In this document: positions 35,175-43,716 of the stretch, piece after piece
How positions within the stretch are numbered: the stretch's first letter is position 1
Layout of the letters: every line of letters begins with the position of its first letter
Assembly: GCF_024300825.1 (NCBI RefSeq)
Contig: NZ_CP101323.1
Location: forward strand, 3,100,001-3,164,000
Length of the DNA stretch: 64,000 nt
Origin: Natronomonas gomsonensis
Lineage (GTDB): Archaea > Halobacteriota > Halobacteria > Halobacteriales > Haloarculaceae
Reading direction: 5' to 3'
Notes under the pieces: generated by a model
What the model saw: the letters and a program-made list of their open reading frames with translations, nothing else
Told to the model about the DNA's origin: nothing
Databases searched by the model: none
Program-made: the position numbers and the translations under genes

Positions 35175-36551
35175 TCAGGCGCCGTCTCTCGCCTCGACCA
35201 TCTCGGTTTTGACTCCCTCAAGTAGCGACGTCGCTCGCTTCTGATTTTGGGCCTCGGCGTACAGTCTGACGAGCGGCTCCGTCCCGCTGGGGCGGGCCAA
35301 CACCCATGCGTCGCCGTAATCGAGGCGGTAGCCGTCGATGGTCGTCAACTCGGCGTCGGCGTCGTCGGCGTGTCGCTCGGCGGCCGCGAGCATTGCCGTG
35401 CGGCCGGCCTCGTCCTCGTAATCGAGGTTCGCCCGAACGTTGGCGTAGCCGCCGTGGGATTGGGCCACCGCACTCGCGGGGCGGTCGGCGAGCAACGCGA
35501 GGAAGCGCGCGGCGGTGTAGGCGCCGTCGCGGGCGATGCGGTAGTCCGGAAAGAGGATGCCGCCGTTGCCCTCGCCCGCAATCGGGACCGTCCTGTTCTC
35601 TCGTTGAAGCTCTCGGATGCGACTGATGATGTAGGTACTGCCGATTGGAGTCAACTCCACGTCGGCGCCGGCGTCGTTGGCCACGTCCACCAGTCGCTGA
35701 GAGACGTTGACCGCAGAGACTGTCACGTCGCCGGCTTCCAGCTCGGCGGCGGCGAGTGCCGCGAGAGCGGTGTCGCCCTCGATGTGCTCGCCGTGTTCGT
35801 CGACGAATATCGCGCGGTCGGCGTCGCCGTCGTGGGCGATGCCGACGTCGGCGTCGGTCGTTCCGACGAGTCGCCGCAGGTCCGCGAGGTTCGCGGCGAC
35901 GGGTTCCGGGTTCCGGCCGGGGAAGTGGCCGTCGGGTTGGGCGTTGACGGTGACGACGCGACAGCCGAGTTCCCGGAAGAACTCGGGGCTCGTCAGACAG
36001 CCGGCGCCGTGTCCGGGGTCCAGCGCGACCGTGATGTCGGTGTCGGCGATTCGTTGGCGGAGTCCCTCGGAGTCCAATCTATCGAGTAACGCGTCGACGT
36101 AGCGACCGGGAGCGTCGTCGACCTCCCGGTGGGTTCCGATGGCGTCGTAGCCGACAAGCGTAAAATCCTCCGCGAGGAGGCGCTCCTCGACTCGCTCCAG
36201 CGTCGATTGGGGCAACTCAACTCCGTCGGCCCCGATGAGTTTCATGCCGTTGTACTCCGGTGGGTTGTGACTCGCGGTAATCACGACCACGGGAACGCCG
36301 GTTCGTTCGGCGTAGGCTTGGGCGCCCGGCGTCGGCACGATTCCGAGGCGGTGTACGTCACAGCCGATGGCGGCGAGGGCGCTCGCGGCGGCGTCGGCGA
36401 ACAGTCGACCGGTGGTTCGTGTGTCACGAGCGATGGCGACCGATTCGGTATCGAGCTGGGTACCCGCAGCAGCGGCGACTTGCCCGACGAACGGCGGCGT
36501 CAATTCCTTGCCTGCGACGCCACGGACACCACTCGACCCGAACACCTGCAT
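35175..36551 (-). CDS. glmM: Phosphoglucosamine mutase (phosphohexomutase superfamily)
   Basis: 458 residues from ATG 36551 (MQVFGSSGVRG); the 30 upstream codons lack similarity. Active-site phosphoserine loop TASHNPPEYNGMKL (S94), metal loop AHDGDADRAIF (about 230), sugar-binding GEGNGGILFP and the phosphate-binding RPSGTEPLVRLYAEA near the C-terminus. Archaeal GlmM-like enzymes interconvert glucosamine-6-P and glucosamine-1-P, or glucose and mannose phosphates, for nucleotide sugar and glycan synthesis; specificity within the family is not fixed by motif. Confidence 0.9.
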   Translation of the reverse strand: MQVFGSSGVRGVAGKELTPPFVGQVAAAAGTQLDTESVAIARDTRTTGRLFADAAASALAAIGCDVHRLGIVPTPGAQAYAERTGVPVVVITASHNPPEYNGMKLIGADGVELPQSTLERVEERLLAEDFTLVGYDAIGTHREVDDAPGRYVDALLDRLDSEGLRQRIADTDITVALDPGHGAGCLTSPEFFRELGCRVVTVNAQPDGHFPGRNPEPVAANLADLRRLVGTTDADVGIAHDGDADRAIFVDEHGEHIEGDTALAALAAAELEAGDVTVSAVNVSQRLVDVANDAGADVELTPIGSTYIISRIRELQRENRTVPIAGEGNGGILFPDYRIARDGAYTAARFLALLADRPASAVAQSHGGYANVRANLDYEDEAGRTAMLAAAERHADDADAELTTIDGYRLDYGDAWVLARPSGTEPLVRLYAEAQNQKRATSLLEGVKTEMVEARDGA

Positions 36552-36728
36552 ACCTGTCCCCTTGGCGGGCGGCGGCAAAGGGGTTCCGACAGCGGCCGCT
36601 GGCGTCGGGATGAAGTGGAGGAACGGTCCTTCCAGAGGCACCGCAGCGTCAGGGGGACCTACCTATCCCTGCGCAGTCGGGGGCCTTCACGTTACGCGCC
36701 GCACGCTGTTTCGAGGGGTCGAACATAT

Positions 36729-36756
36729 TTCGATGCTCGAAACATCGATTCGATGC
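36729..36756 (+). promoter_or_regulatory. Operator-like repeats before the HTH regulator
   Basis: Two direct copies of TTCGATGC start at 36729 and 36749, exactly 20 bases (about two helical turns) apart. The first also belongs to an inverted repeat TCGATG (36730-36735) / CATCGA (36743-36748) with a seven-base spacer. They end eight bases before the TATA-like TTTATTA at 36764-36770, so a bound protein would cover or flank the TFB/TBP site. Autoregulation by the downstream gene is inferred. Confidence 0.55.
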
Positions 36757-36763
36757 GTACCCA

Positions 36764-36770
36764 TTTATTA
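36764..36770 (+). promoter_or_regulatory. TATA-like element of the 36793 gene
   Basis: TTTATTA centred 26 bases before ATG 36793, in GC-rich surroundings, the geometry of a leaderless archaeal promoter. Confidence 0.55.
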
Positions 36771-36792
36771 GTACAGTTCGTTAGGGAGCGAT

Positions 36793-37575
36793 ATGGACGA
36801 ACTCGACCGTGACGTATCAGCGGTCGCGAACGTACTCGCCAAGCGAACGCCGCTGTTGACGGCACTCGCTGACGGGCCGATGGACCAGCGAGGACTGCGT
36901 GAGGAACTCGGTGTCTCGCGGTCGACGGTGTACAAGTCACTGAAAGAACTCGAAGACAAAGGGCTGGTCGAACAGCGCGCCGGCGGCTACGGTCTCACCG
37001 GTTTCGGGCGCCTGGCGTGGCAACGACACGACGCGTATCTTGCTCGACTCGAACGGCTGACCGACGCCGAACGACTCCTGAACAGCCTGCCGGTCGACCG
37101 CCAGTACCCGCCGTCGCTGTTCGAACGGGGCCACATCGTCGCGCCGGGGAGACACGCCCCCGAGCGGCCGCTCGAGCGGATGGAATCGCTCGCAGGGGCG
37201 GCCGAGCGGCTCCGGTGTCTCTCGCCGGCCGGGATGCCGCGATATCTGGAAGTCTCTCACGAACGGGTCGTGGCGACCGACCAGACGGTGACGCTCGTCA
37301 TCGAATCGGCTGCACTGTCGCGGTTGGCCGACAGCTACGACCGCTTCGATGCGGCCATCGAACAACCCGGGTTGAACGTCAGAACCGCCGACGAGGAACT
37401 CCCGTTTGCAATAATGCTGTTCGACGACGACGTAGTCGGCCTGTTTGCCTACGACGACGGGTCGCTGCTGGGAGCGGCGTTCAGTTCCGACGACGACGCC
37501 GTCCAGTGGGGACGGACGGTCTTCGAGCGGGTACACGACCGCTCGGAACCGGTCGAACGCTCGACGCCTATATAA
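36793..37575 (+). CDS. Winged-helix transcriptional regulator
   Basis: 260 residues. An N-terminal winged HTH (residues 18-62: LAKRTPLLTALADGP, REELGVSRSTVYKSLKELEDKGLVEQ, key REELGVSRSTVYKSLKEL) with an ArsR/TrmB-like pattern is followed by a C-terminal domain of about 180 residues (ERGHIVAPGRHAPERPLERM to VFERVHDRSEPVE). The latter includes LSPAGMPRYLEVSHERV and LPFAIMLFDDDVVGLFAYDDGSLLGAAF (key FDDDVVGLFAYDD), resembling the effector domain of haloarchaeal TrmB-like or DUF1724-type regulators. The ligand is unknown. The conspicuous repeats upstream suggest autoregulation. Confidence 0.82.
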   Translation: MDELDRDVSAVANVLAKRTPLLTALADGPMDQRGLREELGVSRSTVYKSLKELEDKGLVEQRAGGYGLTGFGRLAWQRHDAYLARLERLTDAERLLNSLPVDRQYPPSLFERGHIVAPGRHAPERPLERMESLAGAAERLRCLSPAGMPRYLEVSHERVVATDQTVTLVIESAALSRLADSYDRFDAAIEQPGLNVRTADEELPFAIMLFDDDVVGLFAYDDGSLLGAAFSSDDDAVQWGRTVFERVHDRSEPVERSTPI

Positions 37576-37576
37576 A
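37569..37576 (+). promoter_or_regulatory. TATA box overlapping the upstream stop codon
   Basis: TATATAAA is formed by the last codons and the TAA stop (37573-37575) of the HTH regulator. It lies 32 bases before ATG 37608 (its 3' end to the start), as expected for a promoter with a short leader. The downstream gene can thus be transcribed independently although only 32 bases separate the two. Confidence 0.6.
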
Positions 37577-37607
37577 CGCTTTCGACCCTTCGACTCCGAG
37601 GGACGGT

Positions 37608-38384
37608 ATGAGCGACGAGGACATCAGCATCGACGAAAAGCGCGTCTACGCCGACAAGAAAGGGGCCACGACGGCGTTCGTCGCGACCGGCGTCGGCATC
37701 ACCCGCGTCGACATCTCCGACGATATCGTCGGGGAGTTCTCGCTGGTCCACCGGGGAACGGCGACCGATGCCGCCAGCGCCGACGGCCGCCTCGCGGTCG
37801 CGACGACCGAAGACGTTCTCGTGGGGACCGGCGAGGAGTTCGAACCGACCGGGTTCGGCCCCGCCGACGCCGTCGGCTATCACGACGGCCTGCTCGCGGC
37901 CGGCGACGGCCGTCTCGCCAGATACGACGACGGCTGGGTGACGCTCGCGGAGTTGGACGACGTGCGAGCGATGGACGGCGAGATGGTCGCCGCGGCCTCC
38001 GGTGTCCACCGCCTCGACGGCACACACGTCGGACTGACGGCCGCCCACGACGTGACGACTGCCGGCGGGCCGCTGGCGGCGACCGAAACGGGGCTGTACT
38101 ACCTCGCTAACGGTTGGATGGACGCCCTCGACGGCGAGTTCCGGGTTACAGCCAATCGAGCCGACGGCACCGCCCACGCCGCCACGGCCGACCGACTCTA
38201 CGAGCGGACCGACGTGGAGTGGTCGGCCGTCGAGTTACCTATCGAGGGGACCGTCGCCGACGTGGCGTACGGCGAGGCGACCTACGCGGTCACGACGGAC
38301 GGAACTTTCCTCGTGAACGCGGGCGACGGCTGGCGACATCGCTCGCTCGGATTGCCCGACGTGACCGCGCTCGCCGTGGTCTAA
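37608..38384 (+). CDS. HVO_0234-type beta-propeller protein
   Basis: 258 residues from ATG 37608; the open frame upstream is an out-of-phase shadow of the regulator. The sequence consists of six or so short repeats with beta-strand pattern: TAFVATGVGITRVDISDD, RLAVATTEDVLVGTGEEF, DGLLAAGDGRLARYDDGWVTL (key AAGDGRLARYDDGW), MVAAASGVHRLDG, AATETGLYYLANGWM and YAVTTDGTFLVNAGDGW. This repeated '..T..G.....G.' pattern is that of a small propeller; the haloarchaeal family is named after HVO_0234. Cytoplasmic, no signal. Function unknown. Confidence 0.75.
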   Translation: MSDEDISIDEKRVYADKKGATTAFVATGVGITRVDISDDIVGEFSLVHRGTATDAASADGRLAVATTEDVLVGTGEEFEPTGFGPADAVGYHDGLLAAGDGRLARYDDGWVTLAELDDVRAMDGEMVAAASGVHRLDGTHVGLTAAHDVTTAGGPLAATETGLYYLANGWMDALDGEFRVTANRADGTAHAATADRLYERTDVEWSAVELPIEGTVADVAYGEATYAVTTDGTFLVNAGDGWRHRSLGLPDVTALAVV

Positions 38385-39472
38385 CCGATGAGTTCCGAGT
38401 CCGAATCGCGGTTCCGCGGGAACCGCTGTTCGGCGACGGCGAAGGCGAGCGTGCTGGCGAGTCCGACGAGCGTCCCCGCGGTGAGCGTCCCCGCGAGATA
38501 CGGGAGGCCGGCGAACGGCAACTGGAGGAAGAACGCACTCAGGCCGTGGAGGACGATGGCGATTGCGGCCACGTAGAACGGGGCGTTGAGGTACCGCCAC
38601 CGGAAACTGTCGTCGAGGTACTCGTCGGTGATGCGGCCGAGCGAGGCGACGACACCCGCGGCGGCGGCCCACTGGACCGACCCGTAGACGAACGCCGAGG
38701 CGGCCGCCAGCGGTTCCGGCGACGGCAACTCGCCGACGGTCTCCAGTCCGGACGCCGCGCCGACGGCGAGCAGGGCGACCCCGACGACGTACGTGATGAG
38801 TTGGACGCGTCCCGAAAAGAGGCCGACGCGGAGTCGCTCGGCGGTGTCGTCGATGGCGTCCTCCAAGCCGAGGCCGCGAAAGAGGATGTACAGTCCCAAC
38901 AGCGCGGAGATGACCCCGAGTGTCGACCCCGGCAGACCCAACTCCTCGGCGACGATGGCGACCGGGTAGATGAGCAACAGGATGCCGAGCGGGATGAGGA
39001 TGGTTCCGCGGGTCTCGGGGTCGGCGAGTACCTGCTTGAACGTGTAGTACATCGATTCGAGGTCCTGTGCCTGCCGGACGACGACGCGGCGGACGCCGTC
39101 GATGGGGACGCGAGAGCGGATGACCGGCAGGACGGACTCGTCTTGGGCGCCGTCGGTGACGACGATGGCACGGACGTCTTCGCCGGTCGACAGTGAGGCG
39201 AGGACGGTGTCAACCTCCTCGCCGACCTTGCGGTTGGCCGAAACGTCCGCCTTCGCCGTCCCGGTGACGACTGCCACCTCGACGGATTCGTCGTCGATGG
39301 CGTCGTGGAGGTGAATGCCCTGAAAACAGACGTTCACGTCGGAGTCCTCGGGGTCGGCGTTGGCGAGGGCGACGGCGGCGGCCTCGACGCTGTCGCGGCC
39401 GACGACCGGCGTCTCGAAGTCGGTCTTCCGACCGAGGTCGTCGTCGAGGTCGACACACAGGATGAGCAGCAT
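38381..39472 (-). CDS. DUF373 family membrane protein
   Basis: 363 residues. The N-terminal soluble domain (1-140) opens LLILCVDLDDDLGRKTDFETPVVGR (key CVDLDDDLGRK), and continues ANADPEDSDVNVCFQGIHL and VVTGTAKADVSANRKVGEE, the conserved DUF373 pattern; about eight membrane helices follow from residue 155. DUF373 is restricted to archaea and has no known function; the Asp-rich start and nucleotide-binding-like fold are suggestive only. Tail-to-tail overlap of four bases with the propeller gene. Confidence 0.87.
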   Translation of the reverse strand: MLLILCVDLDDDLGRKTDFETPVVGRDSVEAAAVALANADPEDSDVNVCFQGIHLHDAIDDESVEVAVVTGTAKADVSANRKVGEEVDTVLASLSTGEDVRAIVVTDGAQDESVLPVIRSRVPIDGVRRVVVRQAQDLESMYYTFKQVLADPETRGTILIPLGILLLIYPVAIVAEELGLPGSTLGVISALLGLYILFRGLGLEDAIDDTAERLRVGLFSGRVQLITYVVGVALLAVGAASGLETVGELPSPEPLAAASAFVYGSVQWAAAAGVVASLGRITDEYLDDSFRWRYLNAPFYVAAIAIVLHGLSAFFLQLPFAGLPYLAGTLTAGTLVGLASTLAFAVAEQRFPRNRDSDSELIG

Positions 39473-39532
39473 CGCTGTTCGTGCGATGATTTCACGCGAG
39501 GCGTTAAGTCCCTTCTCCCTGCCGTGCGGTCG

Positions 39533-40198
39533 CTACGGTTCCGCGCGGCGTTCGACCCCGGCGAGTAGCGTTCGGACGGTGTCGAGTCGCTCGCCGAACG
39601 CCTGGGGGTGGGCCGCAAGCGTCACGACGAAGTCCTCGCCGACCTCGACCGCGTCGCTGACGTAGAGGTAGATGTCGACGCCCTGGCCCAACTCGACGAG
39701 GCGGGCCTGTCCGGCAAAGCGCGTGACGGTCGTCGTCTCGCCGGTCACTGCCGCTTCGAGTTCGCCGTCGAGTTTGAGGCCGCCGACGTTGTCGTAGCGG
39801 TCCTGAACTAACGCGGCGATTTCTTCGGCCGACATCTCGGCGATGGGGTTGAACGACCGGCCGAAAACGCTCACCTGTGGCGTCGAAAGCGTCGCGAACA
39901 CCGCCGCTTGAATGCGCGTTCCGAGGAACCCGAGTTCGATGGCGCGGTCGTACTCCGAGACGATGTTCGTCACCTCGACGGTTCGGGAGAGTCCGAACCG
40001 CTCGAACTCCCGGGAAATAACGTCTTCAATCGTTCTGTGGTGGGTGTAGCCGGTCTCCTCTTGGACGCTCGTCGAGAGGCCGACGCCCGTCGCTCCGAAC
40101 GCGGTGACGCCGCCGTCGAGAACGCCCGTACAGCCTGCGAGCCCGCCGGCAACTCCCGCACCGGCGCCGGCCAACAGTTCGCGTCGCGTCGGTCGCAT
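39533..40198 (-). CDS. Tat-exported lipoprotein (DUF6517-like)
   Basis: 221 residues from ATG 40198; a further in-frame ATG at 40228 exists. The N-terminus TRRELLAGAGAGVAGGLAGCTG combines the twin-arginine motif TRRELL with a lipobox LAGC, so the mature protein would be anchored by a lipid at the cysteine (residue about 24). The mature domain (SVQEETGYTHHRTIEDVISREF, VTNIVSEYDRAIELGFLGTRI) matches the haloarchaeal DUF6517 type. Function unknown; outside the membrane. Confidence 0.78.
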   Translation of the reverse strand: MRPTRRELLAGAGAGVAGGLAGCTGVLDGGVTAFGATGVGLSTSVQEETGYTHHRTIEDVISREFERFGLSRTVEVTNIVSEYDRAIELGFLGTRIQAAVFATLSTPQVSVFGRSFNPIAEMSAEEIAALVQDRYDNVGGLKLDGELEAAVTGETTTVTRFAGQARLVELGQGVDIYLYVSDAVEVGEDFVVTLAAHPQAFGERLDTVRTLLAGVERRAEP

Positions 40199-40241
40199 AC
40201 GTGTCGGAAGGCGGTCGTCGCTTTTCACCTCATCGGTCCCG

Positions 40242-41522
40242 CTATCGGACGTGGCCGGGGTCGGCCGGCCGCTCGGGAGCGACAGAGGGCAGACCGACGG
40301 CGTAGACGACGACCGGAAGCAACAGCAAGAACCCGAGGACGAACGGCGCCCAGTAGGCGACGGCGGTGTACAGTCCGCCCATCACGACGGGACCGATGGT
40401 GCGTGCGAGACTGCCGGCGCCCTGTGTCAGGCCGAACGCCGACCCCTGACGCGACCCGGCCCCCTTCGAGACCAGCGCGGTCAGCGTGACGCTCAACACG
40501 CCGTTGCCCAGCGATAGCGCCGCGAGAACGACGAGTAGGCCGAGCAACTGCGGCGTGAGAAAGCCGACGACTCCGGTCGCGTCCGGGAGGAGCCGTCCGA
40601 TAGCCGGTGCCGCCGGAATCCCCACCAAGGAGACGGCGAGACAGCCGGCTCCGAAGACGGTCAGCGGCGCATCGCCGTACCGACTCGTCAGCGGGCCGAT
40701 GAGGCCGCCTTGGACGACGACGGCGAGGACGCCGATGTAGGCGAAAAGCAGCGCCGCCTGACTCTCGGTGTAGCCGTAGATGTCGGCGACGTAGGGGATG
40801 AACATGATTTGGACGCCGGAGAAGGCAAACGAGACGAGAAAGAACGCTCCGAGCAGTCCGCGGAGGCCGGGAGCGGCCAAGGCGTTCCGGAGGGCGTCGA
40901 GTTGGGACTCCCGTTCGGTTTCGCCCTTCGTGGCCGGCAACAGGGTGGCGGCCAACAGGAGCGCGAGCAGACTCGCGGTGGCGGCGCCGAACGCCGGCAG
41001 CGAAAACGGTGAGACGGGAACGAAGGCAGGAGCGATACCGTCGACGACGGCGACAGTTTCCTCGAAGGCCAGCGCCGCACCGATGACCGGTCCGAAGATG
41101 AACCCGAAACCGAACGCCGCGCCGAGGTAGCCGAGGGCTTTCGGTCGCTCCTCGGGCGTCGTGAGGTCCGCCACGGAGGCTTGGGCGGCGGCGATGTTGC
41201 CGCCCATCGCACCGGCGAGTCCCCGGGCGACGAACAGCGTCGCCAGTCCGGTCGCGAAGCCGAAGATGGTCCACGCGAGGACTGCCCCGGCCAGCGACAT
41301 CACCATCACGAGTCGGCGGCCGTAGCGGTCCGACAGCGCCCCGAGAAGGGGTGCAAAGCCGAACTGCATGAGCGAGTAGGTGGCCGCGAGCAGGCCGATG
41401 ACCAACTCGGAGGCGCCGAACGACCGCGCGAAGTACGGGAGGATGGGGATGACGATGCCGAACCCCGCGAGGTCGACGAAGACGACGAGGAAGACGACGG
41501 CGAGGCCACGGCGGTTCTGCAC
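40242..41522 (-). CDS. MFS transporter
   Basis: 426 residues from GTG 41522; a TATA-like TTTTATA (minus strand, 41547-41553) is centred 28 bases upstream and supports a leaderless start. A much longer in-frame extension to 42320 is antisense to the radical SAM gene. Twelve helices of the DHA1 (TetA-like) type: FVDLAGFGIVIPILPYFA, GALSDRYGRRLVMVMSL (loop 2-3 motif, key GALSDRYGRRLVM, about 66-78), FVARGLAGAMGGNIAAAQA (key RGLAGAMGG) and LGYLGAAFGFGFIFGPVIG (motif C, key GFIFGPVIGA). Drug or metabolite efflux is typical. Substrate unknown. Confidence 0.9.
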   Translation of the reverse strand: MQNRRGLAVVFLVVFVDLAGFGIVIPILPYFARSFGASELVIGLLAATYSLMQFGFAPLLGALSDRYGRRLVMVMSLAGAVLAWTIFGFATGLATLFVARGLAGAMGGNIAAAQASVADLTTPEERPKALGYLGAAFGFGFIFGPVIGAALAFEETVAVVDGIAPAFVPVSPFSLPAFGAATASLLALLLAATLLPATKGETERESQLDALRNALAAPGLRGLLGAFFLVSFAFSGVQIMFIPYVADIYGYTESQAALLFAYIGVLAVVVQGGLIGPLTSRYGDAPLTVFGAGCLAVSLVGIPAAPAIGRLLPDATGVVGFLTPQLLGLLVVLAALSLGNGVLSVTLTALVSKGAGSRQGSAFGLTQGAGSLARTIGPVVMGGLYTAVAYWAPFVLGFLLLLPVVVYAVGLPSVAPERPADPGHVR

Positions 41523-41546
41523 GGGACGGTAGTCGGTGTCGACGTG

Positions 41547-41553
41547 TATAAAA
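41547..41553 (-). promoter_or_regulatory. TATA-like element of the MFS gene
   Basis: TTTTATA on the minus strand, centred 28 bases before GTG 41522; decides the start of the MFS gene. Confidence 0.55.
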
Positions 41554-41606
41554 CGGTCCGTGTAACGCACGACTTTTGCGTGTCGACGGACAAACGATGA
41601 CAACGA

Positions 41607-42599
41607 ATGATTTCGAAGGGCTGTGAACAGTGCGCTAAGGGCGGGAAGATGGTACTCTTCGTCTACGGCTACTGCGACCAACGCGACTGTTTCTACTGCC
41701 CGCTCGGCGAGAACCGAAAGAACGTCACGCAGGCCTACGCCAACGAACGGCCCATCGAAGACGACGGCGACATCATCGAGGAGGCAAAGCGGATGAGCGC
41801 CCTCGGCACCTCCATCACGGGCGGCGAACCACAGGAGGCGATGGAGAAGACCACTCGCTACCTCTCGCTTCTGAAAGACGAGTTCGGCGAGGACCACCAC
41901 ACCCACCTCTACACCGGCATTACGGGTGGCAGAGAGAACATGCGCCGACTCGCCGAGGCCGGCCTCGACGAGATTCGGTTCCACCCGCCGCTGGAGTTGT
42001 GGGGCGACATGCACGGCACCGAGTGGGAGGAAATCCTCTACATCGCCCGCGAGGAGGGGCTGACCCCTGCCTTCGAGATTCCGGGCATCCGACCGGAACC
42101 GGAGTTCCTCGAATTCCTCGACGAGGGCGCAGCAGAGTTCTGTAACATCAACGAGTTCGAGATGTCCGATGGCAACTACCGCCGGATGCAGGAGGAAGGC
42201 TTCGAACTCAAGGAAGACCACATGTCCGCCGTCGAGGGCTCTCACGGCATCCTCGAAGAGATGGGCGACCACGAGAAGGTGTACTTCTGTACGAGCGTGT
42301 TCAAGGACGCCGCCCAGCACCGTTCGCGGTTGAAGCGGATGGCCAAGAACATCCGCCGGGAGTTCGACGAAATCACCGACGACGGCACCATCGTCTACGG
42401 GAAGACGTGGGTGACCGAGCGCCGACTGGAGGAGTTAGGCGTTCCGGAGCAGTTCTACTCGGTCAAATCCGACCACGTCGAGTTGGCGTGGTGGCTCCTA
42501 GAGGAGATGGTCGAGGACGGCGACGTCGAGAAGGGCGAAATCGTCGAGCAGTATCCGACCTACGATGGGACGGTCGTCGAGCGGACACCGTTGGCGTAG
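41607..42599 (+). CDS. Radical SAM protein with a CX4CX2C cluster motif
   Basis: 330 residues. The radical SAM cluster motif is C23-DQRD-C28-FY-C31, one residue longer than the usual CX3CX2C, preceded by an additional Cys pair C6 and C9 (GCEQCAKGGKM). The SAM-binding glycine stretch reads TSITGGEP (key ITGGEPQ), then THLYTGITGGRENMRRLAEAGLDEIRFHPP (key GLDEIRFHPP) and a second half containing FEIPGIRPEP. It is conserved in archaea without known function. Divergent from the MFS gene. Confidence 0.82.
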   Translation: MISKGCEQCAKGGKMVLFVYGYCDQRDCFYCPLGENRKNVTQAYANERPIEDDGDIIEEAKRMSALGTSITGGEPQEAMEKTTRYLSLLKDEFGEDHHTHLYTGITGGRENMRRLAEAGLDEIRFHPPLELWGDMHGTEWEEILYIAREEGLTPAFEIPGIRPEPEFLEFLDEGAAEFCNINEFEMSDGNYRRMQEEGFELKEDHMSAVEGSHGILEEMGDHEKVYFCTSVFKDAAQHRSRLKRMAKNIRREFDEITDDGTIVYGKTWVTERRLEELGVPEQFYSVKSDHVELAWWLLEEMVEDGDVEKGEIVEQYPTYDGTVVERTPLA

Positions 42600-42646
42600 T
42601 ATCCAACCGGGCGGACGGCATTCGTCTATCAGTCTTTTCCGGTCGC

Positions 42647-43360
42647 TCACCGTGCGTCGAGCGGTTTCGACGGGTAGACGGTAACATCGGACCCGCCCGC
42701 GAAAATCCGGTGTATCGGGTCGGCATCGTCGAGAAATGCCCACTGCTCGCCGTAAAGGGTCTCGAAGTCGATGTCGACGGTCAGCGACTCGATGTCGTAG
42801 ACGGCCCACCGCGGGTGGTCGACGCGATAACGACGCGTCCGTCCCAGTCTGTCCGTTCCGAAGCCCCACGAGTGTTCCTTGAAGAAGTGTTCGGGGCTGT
42901 CTTCCGGGGGGACGTGCGTGGAGTGACTGTCGGCGGTCACTCGGAGTTCGTGTGTTCGCCCGCCGTGATCCATCCGGAGGCCGAACGACAGTTTTTCGGC
43001 CGTCAGTCGCTGTTCGGACACCATCGGTGCTCGGACGTACGGTTCGCCGTACAGCGCCCGGGCAATCCACGCGACGGCGCGTTTGGGGACGAACTCCCGC
43101 AGGAAGACGACGCCGCGGTCGTTTCCGTGGCGGACGTAAAACCGGAGGTTCACCTCTGGGAAGGCGCGATATCCCGGCCACGGGACGCCCAACACGCGCG
43201 TGTCGGTGAAGTCGAAGGCAACGAGGCTGACGAAACTCCGGCCCTCGGAGCGCTCCAGTTCGACGCCGTCGGGGCAGTGCGGTTCCAGCAGCTCCGGCGG
43301 CACCTCGTAGGTGAGGTTCAGGAGGTTCTTCCAGCGGGCCGAGAGGAACGGGCGGGGCAT
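42647..43360 (-). CDS. DUF2071 (YqjF-like) protein
   Basis: 237 residues from ATG 43360 (MPRPFLSARWKNLLNLTYEV). The DUF2071 pattern is seen in WKNLLNLTYEVPPELLEPHCPDGVELE (key WKNLLNLTYEVPPELL), SFVSLVAFDFTDTRVLGVPWPGY, FPEVNLRFYVRHGNDRGVVFLREFVPK (key VNLRFYVRHGNDRGVVFL), and the terminal FAGGSDVTVYPSKPL. Acetoacetate-decarboxylase-like fold; no function demonstrated. Length normal. Confidence 0.87.
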   Translation of the reverse strand: MPRPFLSARWKNLLNLTYEVPPELLEPHCPDGVELERSEGRSFVSLVAFDFTDTRVLGVPWPGYRAFPEVNLRFYVRHGNDRGVVFLREFVPKRAVAWIARALYGEPYVRAPMVSEQRLTAEKLSFGLRMDHGGRTHELRVTADSHSTHVPPEDSPEHFFKEHSWGFGTDRLGRTRRYRVDHPRWAVYDIESLTVDIDFETLYGEQWAFLDDADPIHRIFAGGSDVTVYPSKPLDAR

Positions 43361-43449
43361 CGACGGAAGAGTACGGCGAGGAGGTACATAGACTTTGGAG
43401 CGTGAATGGGAGCCAGTAGACATTTCATTCGCCTGGAAGTACGGCCTCC

Positions 43450-43716
43450 ATGGGAAGCGACGGTCCGCCGCTGCTCGGTCTGCTCGGCATCGGCGACGAC
43501 AACCGCGTGCCGGCCCGCGTCGACCTCGAAGACGACCTCAACCTGAAGGCGGTCGTCGACCGACTGGAAATCGGCGGCGTGCTGTTGTTCGCGCAACTAA
43601 TCCTCCTCGGCGTGTTCACGAACCTCGCGCCGACGGCGCAGGTCGGCATCGCCGGTATCGTCGTGATTCTCGTCGACGTGGTCGACAGAAAACTCGTGAG
43701 TCGGTTCATCGAGTAG
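43450..43716 (+). CDS. Small two-helix membrane protein
   Basis: 88 residues. A soluble acidic head (PARVDLEDDLNLKAVVDRLE) is followed by two hydrophobic segments separated by a short loop, GGVLLFAQLILLGVFTNLA and QVGIAGIVVILVDVVDRKLV. No family recognised beyond its haloarchaeal composition. It overlaps the convergent membrane gene by 11 bases. Confidence 0.6.
   Translation: MGSDGPPLLGLLGIGDDNRVPARVDLEDDLNLKAVVDRLEIGGVLLFAQLILLGVFTNLAPTAQVGIAGIVVILVDVVDRKLVSRFIE

Noticed and set aside
40242-42320. A 692-codon open frame on the minus strand covering the MFS transporter and the region opposite the radical SAM gene
   Set aside because: Only the last 426 codons read as an MFS protein; the rest is antisense to a well-supported radical SAM gene, and a TATA-like box supports the GTG at 41522.
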